This document shows positions 23,903 to 26,953 of a stretch of 26,953 nt of DNA, piece by piece. How positions within the stretch are numbered: the first letter of the stretch is position 1; each line of letters opens with the position of its first letter. A program made the position numbers and the translations under genes. A model generated the notes under the pieces. That model was not told the origin of the DNA and did not search any database. It worked only from the letters and a program-made list of their open reading frames with translations. Origin of the DNA: Candidatus Hydrogenedentota bacterium (GTDB lineage: Bacteria > Hydrogenedentota > Hydrogenedentia > Hydrogenedentales > SLHB01); NCBI GenBank assembly GCA_035416745.1, contig DAOLNV010000078.1, forward strand, positions 1-26,953. Direction: 5' to 3'.

Positions 23903-24907
23903 CTACGGTACATGTGTCTCTTCCGGCGAAAGTGGGTCTTCGTGTCTGTGCTGCTTGAAGAAATCCCAAATCATCCTCGTTGCGCTGAAATCTTCGTTCT
24001 GCTTGCCGACGATGAAAGCCGGCCAAGGTTCCCATCCTCCGGGCCAGGTATGCCCCCCCTGCTGGACCTTGATGTGAACGACTCGTGCCAGACCGTCCTC
24101 ACCAAGATAAGTCTCCCGTACGGCGGTTGTTCCATCGCCGGGCGCGATGTCCGGCAACGCTTCCGCGACAGGGGTCGCAAGACAACCGTTTTGCTCTGCC
24201 CAGAACGCTACCGTTTCGGGGACTGACAGCACTTCGAGCGTCATGCCTGGCCCCGCAAAGACCGAATCCGTGCTGTAAGGCACCAAGGGGTCGGCGTCGC
24301 CGTGAATGACCATCATGGGCATATGGTTGCCCGGCCTGCAGGTCTCCGCGCTCTCCCGGATAAAGGTCGCCATTACTGGCGCCGCTGCTGCGAACGTCTC
24401 CGGATGCTCACACGCGAGCTTGTGAACAAGAAACCCGCCGTTCGACGCGCCGGTAAGATAAACGCGCGACCGGTCGATGACATGAATCGCAGCGATATCC
24501 TCAATGACCGCGAGAACAAACGCGGCGTCGTCAGGGTCGGCCCCCGGACGAAAGCTGAAGCGGCGGGACTTGCCGTTTGGATAGGCCACCAGAAAACTCT
24601 CGCTATCCGCCAACGCGTTCAAGCCGGTCATCTTTGCCATCCACGCCCCGGTTTCCGTGAAGCGGTGCAGCGCGATGATGAGCGGCGCCCCGGTTGACGC
24701 ATCCGTGCTGATCGGGACGTGGAGGTAGTAGGAACGCGTGTCGCCGCCAAACGCTATCCGGCGCAACTCGAGGCCTTCGGTCATGCCGCAGCTCATGAGC
24801 GTCGCGCAGGCAAACGACGCGAGAACGGCAACCATGAGAAAGAGCAGCAGGCGGCCGGAGCGTCTGCGCGGCAGGTATGTGGATACTGTTCTGAAAAAGC
24901 CGCTCAT
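23903..24907 (-). CDS. LpqC/PHB-depolymerase-type alpha/beta-hydrolase esterase (exported)
   Basis: A 334-residue alpha/beta-hydrolase of the poly(3-hydroxybutyrate) depolymerase / feruloyl esterase-B group. A basic stretch and a hydrophobic segment (about 19-39) precede Cys40 in the sequence ATLMSC, so it is either a lipoprotein or a signal-anchored protein. The catalytic triad is Ser155 in TGASNGGF, Asp205 in HGDADPLVPY and His286 in GGHTWPGG. The intact triad indicates activity against an ester, such as feruloyl or acetyl groups on plant polysaccharide, or short polyesters; sequence does not discriminate. The ATG at 24905-24907 is preferred. A TTG/ATG further upstream (24946-24955) would extend into the preceding gene, and the ribosome site is weak in each case. 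It lies 22 bp after the small anchored protein gene. Confidence 0.88.
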   Translation of the reverse strand: MSGFFRTVSTYLPRRRSGRLLLFLMVAVLASFACATLMSCGMTEGLELRRIAFGGDTRSYYLHVPISTDASTGAPLIIALHRFTETGAWMAKMTGLNALADSESFLVAYPNGKSRRFSFRPGADPDDAAFVLAVIEDIAAIHVIDRSRVYLTGASNGGFLVHKLACEHPETFAAAAPVMATFIRESAETCRPGNHMPMMVIHGDADPLVPYSTDSVFAGPGMTLEVLSVPETVAFWAEQNGCLATPVAEALPDIAPGDGTTAVRETYLGEDGLARVVHIKVQQGGHTWPGGWEPWPAFIVGKQNEDFSATRMIWDFFKQHRHEDPLSPEETHVP

Positions 24908-24929
24908 CTGTATGCTTCGTCCCACTCGC

Positions 24930-25337
24930 TCAATTCCCTGCGCCATCCTCACCAAAGGCCTTCTCCGCGCGAACCCGGCACTCGGGCCCCGTGCAGCCGC
25001 CGCTCTCCGTCATACGCCATTGGCCTTCTTCCAACACATAGAAATATTCGATAGCTCCATAGACGGGTTTCCCCGACGCGCCGTTCCCGCGCGTGAAAAC
25101 CGTGATCTTGCCCCATACGGCGCCGAAAAGCGGCAGAGTCCTGCCCGCGCTCGCTTCGAGGGATACCTGTGTTCCACATGGTACGCCTTCGGACATCGTA
25201 TGCGCACGGATAATAGTTGCGGCTTCAGTATTTAGAGACTTTGTCAGGTTCCGTGTTTCCATGATGTGATACGCCCAAGCAGATAACAACATGATAATCG
25301 CGAAAAGACCGGTTACCAAACGGGCGTATCCCTTCAC
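24930..25337 (-). CDS. Small membrane-anchored periplasmic protein of unknown function
   Basis: A 135-residue protein that I do not recognise. One N-terminal transmembrane or signal segment (about 7-22, LVTGLFAIIMLLSAWA) is followed by a periplasmic beta-rich domain with repeated short strands (FGAVWGKITVFTRG, PVYGAIEYFYVLEEGQWRMT). Three cysteines (54, 115, 120) could form a disulfide. The GTG at 25335-25337 has GAGGAG 5-6 nt upstream, which supports translation. It directly precedes the esterase gene in the same direction, so the two probably form an operon. An NTF2-like or lipocalin-like fold is possible but not established. Confidence 0.7.
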   Translation of the reverse strand: MKGYARLVTGLFAIIMLLSAWAYHIMETRNLTKSLNTEAATIIRAHTMSEGVPCGTQVSLEASAGRTLPLFGAVWGKITVFTRGNGASGKPVYGAIEYFYVLEEGQWRMTESGGCTGPECRVRAEKAFGEDGAGN

Positions 25338-25574
25338 TTCATCTCCTCGGTGTGCGACAACGCGGTGCTACCACGCGCCATTCGCAGCCGCAGCCCGGAA
25401 CTCGCACATGGTATGCGGCTTCAAGAGCCCTCCAAACGTTCATTTACAACTTTCCAACCTCTCATGATATTATAACTTGAAGATTGACGCGGTTATCCTC
25501 GGTCTTTTGCTTCGTGCGCCGCAAGAGACTGCGTGAGGGAAGAGCTCGGGTCAGACTGCTGGGGAGGTGACAAC
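25338..25574. other. 237-bp divergent intergenic region upstream of the CoA-transferase
   Basis: An AT-rich patch with TATTAT (25468-25473) and TATAAC (25471-25476) is the best -10 candidate for the CoA-transferase gene. The nearest -35-like TTTACA (25443-25448) leaves a 19- or 22-nt spacer, which is long. No operator or small RNA was recognised. Confidence 0.4.
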
Positions 25575-26825
25575 ATGGAAATCGATAACCAAGAAAAGGA
25601 AGCGTTCTTCAAAGAGGCCCGCACAGACATCCGGGGTCCCCTCGAAGGTATTCGGGTGCTTGAAGTCGCGACCACTATCGCGGGACCCCGTTGCGGGGCG
25701 ATATTCGCGGGTTACGGCGCGGATGTGATTCGCGTCGAGCTGGCCCGGTCACCGGATGTCACCCGAATGATCCCTCCAATGCTTCCCGATACGGACCCGC
25801 CCGAGGGCTACCAGCATGCGGCGCTCCATCGCGACAAGCGAAGCATCACTCTTGACTTACGCAAGCCGGGCGCGCGCGAGGTGTTTCTCAAACTCGCCGA
25901 GACCGCTGATGTCATCGTCGAGAATTTCAAGAAAGGAGCTTTGCCAAGCTGGGGGTGCGGTTACGAAGATGTCCGGCAAGTGAACCCGGATATCATTTAT
26001 GTTTCCATCACTGGTTTCGGCCAGTACGGCCCGTATTCTGACCGTGCCGGGTACGATCCCGGCATACAGGCAATGGCCGGACTCCTGTGGATGAATGCCT
26101 CCGACGATACCACAACGCCTGTTCGTGTTCCCGTGTATATTTGCGATGAGTTGACCGGTCTGCACGCCGCCATCGGTGCCCTGGCCGCGCTGCGCCACCG
26201 ACATAATACAGGCGAAGGACAGCACCTCGACGTCTCGTTGCTCGATGCGACCATGGATTCGTGCACGGGGCTGCATGTTATGGCGGCGCACGGTCTTGCA
26301 ACGCCGCGATATGGGAACATCGTCCCCTATGCGGCGCCTACGAATGTCTATGCATGCAAGGACGGGTATGTGTACGCCGGCGTCTTGCTCGATTCTCACT
26401 GGAAGATACTCGCCAAGGTGATGGGAAAGCCGGAGGCCGCGGACGATCCCAGGTACAGCAATCTCCTCTCGCGTTTGGGCCATCGGGACGATGTCGACAT
26501 GATGCTGGCGGAATGGTGCGCCGAGCGGACCCGGGAAGAAATCATTCAGCAACTTATCGACAGCAAACTCCCCATCGCACCCGTGTTGACGCCCCAGGAG
26601 GCTTGCCTCGACCCGCACGTTCAGGCGCGCGGCACCATCGAGAGCGTGCATCAGCCCTCGGGCGGTGAGATAAAGGCGACCGCTTTGCCGGTCAAGTTCT
26701 CGCGAACGCCTGTACACCACCGCCAGGCGCCGCCGGCATTGGGTGCTCACACCGACGAAGTGTTAGATGCCGCCGGGTTCGGCGAAGCAGAGCGCGCCAA
26801 ACTTCGTAAAGAGGGCGTGATCTGA
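25575..26825 (+). CDS. Class III CoA-transferase (CaiB/BaiF family)
   Basis: A 416-residue cytoplasmic enzyme that moves CoA between organic acids, for example formyl-, carnitinyl- or succinyl-type donors and acceptors. The family pattern is clear: GPLEGIRVLEVATTIAGPRCG (about 21-41), the ADVIRVE strand, DKRSITLDLRKPGAREVFLKL, ADVIVENFKKGAL (111-123), then SITGFGQYGPYSDRAGYDPGIQAMAG with the conserved catalytic Asp161. The second half (LDVSLLDA, PYAAPTNVYACKDGYVY) is complete. The GGAGGTGA ribosome site lies 4 nt before the ATG and supports this start over an upstream in-frame ATG at 25533. No partner dehydrogenase or hydratase is adjacent, so the substrate is undetermined. It appears monocistronic, with no good terminator downstream. 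Confidence 0.93.
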   Translation: MEIDNQEKEAFFKEARTDIRGPLEGIRVLEVATTIAGPRCGAIFAGYGADVIRVELARSPDVTRMIPPMLPDTDPPEGYQHAALHRDKRSITLDLRKPGAREVFLKLAETADVIVENFKKGALPSWGCGYEDVRQVNPDIIYVSITGFGQYGPYSDRAGYDPGIQAMAGLLWMNASDDTTTPVRVPVYICDELTGLHAAIGALAALRHRHNTGEGQHLDVSLLDATMDSCTGLHVMAAHGLATPRYGNIVPYAAPTNVYACKDGYVYAGVLLDSHWKILAKVMGKPEAADDPRYSNLLSRLGHRDDVDMMLAEWCAERTREEIIQQLIDSKLPIAPVLTPQEACLDPHVQARGTIESVHQPSGGEIKATALPVKFSRTPVHHRQAPPALGAHTDEVLDAAGFGEAERAKLRKEGVI

Positions 26826-26953
26826 GCAGGCATGCTCCAACGCCCGAAGGGTGAGAACCGCCTGCAACCCGGCGCGCCCCATGCCCGGTCAGGGCAGTCC
26901 TGCACTTGGGGAACTTGCGTTATCAGGCCGATTGGCGTATTCTGATTTAGTGG
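26826..26953. other. Downstream region with inverted repeat and candidate promoter of the next gene
   Basis: After the CoA-transferase stop there is GCAGGC (26826-26831) with its inverse GCCTGC (26860-26865), without a T-run. TTGCGT (26915-26920), a 17-nt spacer and TATTCT (26938-26943) look like a sigma-70 promoter facing out of the window. Confidence 0.35.

Noticed and set aside
25857..26750. Minus-strand frame of 297 codons opposite the CoA-transferase
   Set aside because: The CoA-transferase on the plus strand is complete and conserved; this frame is a shadow.
1..26953. tRNA, rRNA, CRISPR arrays, attachment sites or a replication origin
   Set aside because: No regularly spaced repeats, no cloverleaf-type sequence with a T-loop signature, no rRNA-like tract and no DnaA-box cluster were noticed on reading.

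Overview
This window looks like part of the chromosome of a Gram-negative, GC-rich bacterium, most probably from an uncultured lineage of the Hydrogenedentota / PVC-like kind. That placement is an inference from gene content: O-antigen-ligase-type and LPS-style envelope genes, a sulfatase-fold protein, several secreted TIM-barrel or SGNH enzymes that match no family I can name, CARDB repeats, and a DegT aminotransferase next to a GH20-like lipoprotein. I saw no rRNA, tRNA, CRISPR array or intact mobile element.

Layout. (1) Positions 1-2222 are a scarred end. The 3' end of trkH (+) closes with a good rho-independent terminator. It then meets minus-strand remnants: a short piece of an IS3-type transposase, and the second half only of a gspF/pulF type II secretion gene, whose breakpoint lies at the 3' end of a DUF4261 gene. 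(2) Positions 2325-6553 (-) hold a secreted metallo-beta-lactamase-fold hydrolase, preceded by a two-gene unit: a Clp/Hsp100 AAA+ ATPase translationally coupled (ATGA overlap) to a membrane-anchored, degenerate FHA protein. A response regulator with a degenerate GGDEF-like output domain (6830-7753, +) is divergent from it. (3) 7839-9218 (-) is a beta-CASP metallo-beta-lactamase ribonuclease-like protein. (4) 9644-11461 (+) is a secreted TIM-barrel protein with a GATase-like domain. (5) 11553-17164 (-) is a tightly coupled three-gene operon: a membrane-anchored protein of unknown function, a 995-residue O-antigen-ligase/TPR fusion, and a sulfatase-fold enzyme with Thr where the formylglycine Cys should be. 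(6) 17509-23758 (+) is a run of envelope and carbohydrate genes: a CARDB/TIM-barrel secreted protein, an SGNH hydrolase, an L,D-transpeptidase, a PLP-dependent DegT/DnrJ/EryC1 aminotransferase and a GH20-like lipoprotein. (7) 23903-25337 (-) holds an LpqC/PHB-depolymerase-type esterase and a small anchored protein. (8) 25575-26825 (+) is a class III (CaiB/BaiF) CoA-transferase.

How it fits together. Most of the window serves the cell envelope and extracellular polymer handling: glycan ligation, sulfatase-like modification, glycan hydrolysis, peptidoglycan cross-linking and sugar amination. The Clp-like/FHA pair and the divergent response regulator form a separate stress or regulatory block. 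The most unusual items are the Clp-like/FHA pair, the O-antigen-ligase operon with its Thr-type sulfatase-fold partner, and the two TIM-barrel proteins without a recognisable family. None of them proves a new system from sequence alone.
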